DNA from: Planctomycetota bacterium
GTDB taxonomy: Bacteria; Planctomycetota; Brocadiia; Brocadiales; Brocadiaceae
Reading direction: 5' to 3'
Assembly: GCA_023261465.1 (NCBI GenBank)
Contig: JAHFOW010000171.1
Span: forward strand, 1 to 6,215
DNA: 6,215 nt
Position numbers and translations under genes: made by a program. The notes under the pieces are model-generated. The model was not told where the DNA came from and did not search any database. It saw only the letters and a list, made by a program, of their open reading frames with translations. Below, in pieces: positions 6,145-6,215 of this stretch (position 1 is the first letter of the stretch; each line of letters opens with the position of its first letter).

Positions 6145-6215
6145 ATGCCGCGCACCTTTAATCCTCAAGACAAAAAACAAAATTTACCATCATTTCACGA
6201 ATTGTGGCAACCTGT
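6145..6215 (+). CDS. N-terminal fragment of an unrecognised protein, cut by window end
   Basis: An ATG with a good ribosome site opens a frame that stays open to the window end: 23 codons and two bases, beginning MPRTFNPQDKKQNLPSFHEL. There is no signal peptide or hydrophobic segment; the start is basic and polar, so the protein is probably cytoplasmic. The fragment is too short to assign a family. It seems to have its own promoter (5960-5988) and a leader of about 150 nt, so it is probably a separate unit from the propeller gene, although read-through from upstream is possible. Confidence 0.6.
   Translation, partial: MPRTFNPQDKKQNLPSFHELWQP

Overview
The window reads as an ordinary chromosomal stretch of a Gram-negative (diderm) bacterium of moderate GC. 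All genes are on the + strand, and no mobile element, RNA gene or CRISPR array is visible. A Lol-type permease and two genes with Sec-type signal peptides point to an outer-membrane-bearing cell. The mix of a secreted GlcG/HbpS-like haem-binding-family protein with a secreted RCC1-type propeller is reminiscent of planctomycete/anammox genomes. That placement is a guess from memory and was not tested.

Layout: (1) 3-1034, the C-terminal part of a LolC/LolE-family permease whose 5' end lies outside the window. (2) A strong sigma-70-like promoter (TTGACA-N17-TAGCAT, 1062-1090) precedes a J-domain/TPR protein (1162-1983), which is followed after 9 nt by purC (1993-2898). Both genes use GTG starts with little Shine-Dalgarno sequence. 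(3) An inositol-monophosphatase/SuhB-family gene (best start 3040, end 3849) follows 141 nt after purC; I see no good promoter of its own. (4) A second strong promoter (TTGACA-N17-TATGAT, 3846-3874) overlaps the stop codon of the phosphatase gene and drives a leader of about 125 nt into a secreted GlcG/HbpS-like protein (4005-4766). A secreted RCC1-repeat protein follows 24 nt later (4791-5948), so the two probably form one operon of exported proteins. (5) A third promoter-like element (TTTACA-N17-TATAAA, 5960-5988) lies about 150 nt ahead of a well-marked start (AGGAG, ATG at 6145) of a gene cut off by the window end.

Functionally there are two blocks: cytoplasmic housekeeping (co-chaperone, purine synthesis, phosphatase) and exported proteins. 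The most distinctive item is the RCC1-like gene. Its predicted mature protein is exactly seven 50-residue units (350 residues), circularly closed by its two ends, encoded by DNA with an unbroken 150-nt period. I see no convincing evidence of a wholly new biological system here. The haem-family/propeller pair and the structured leaders are the parts worth a second look.
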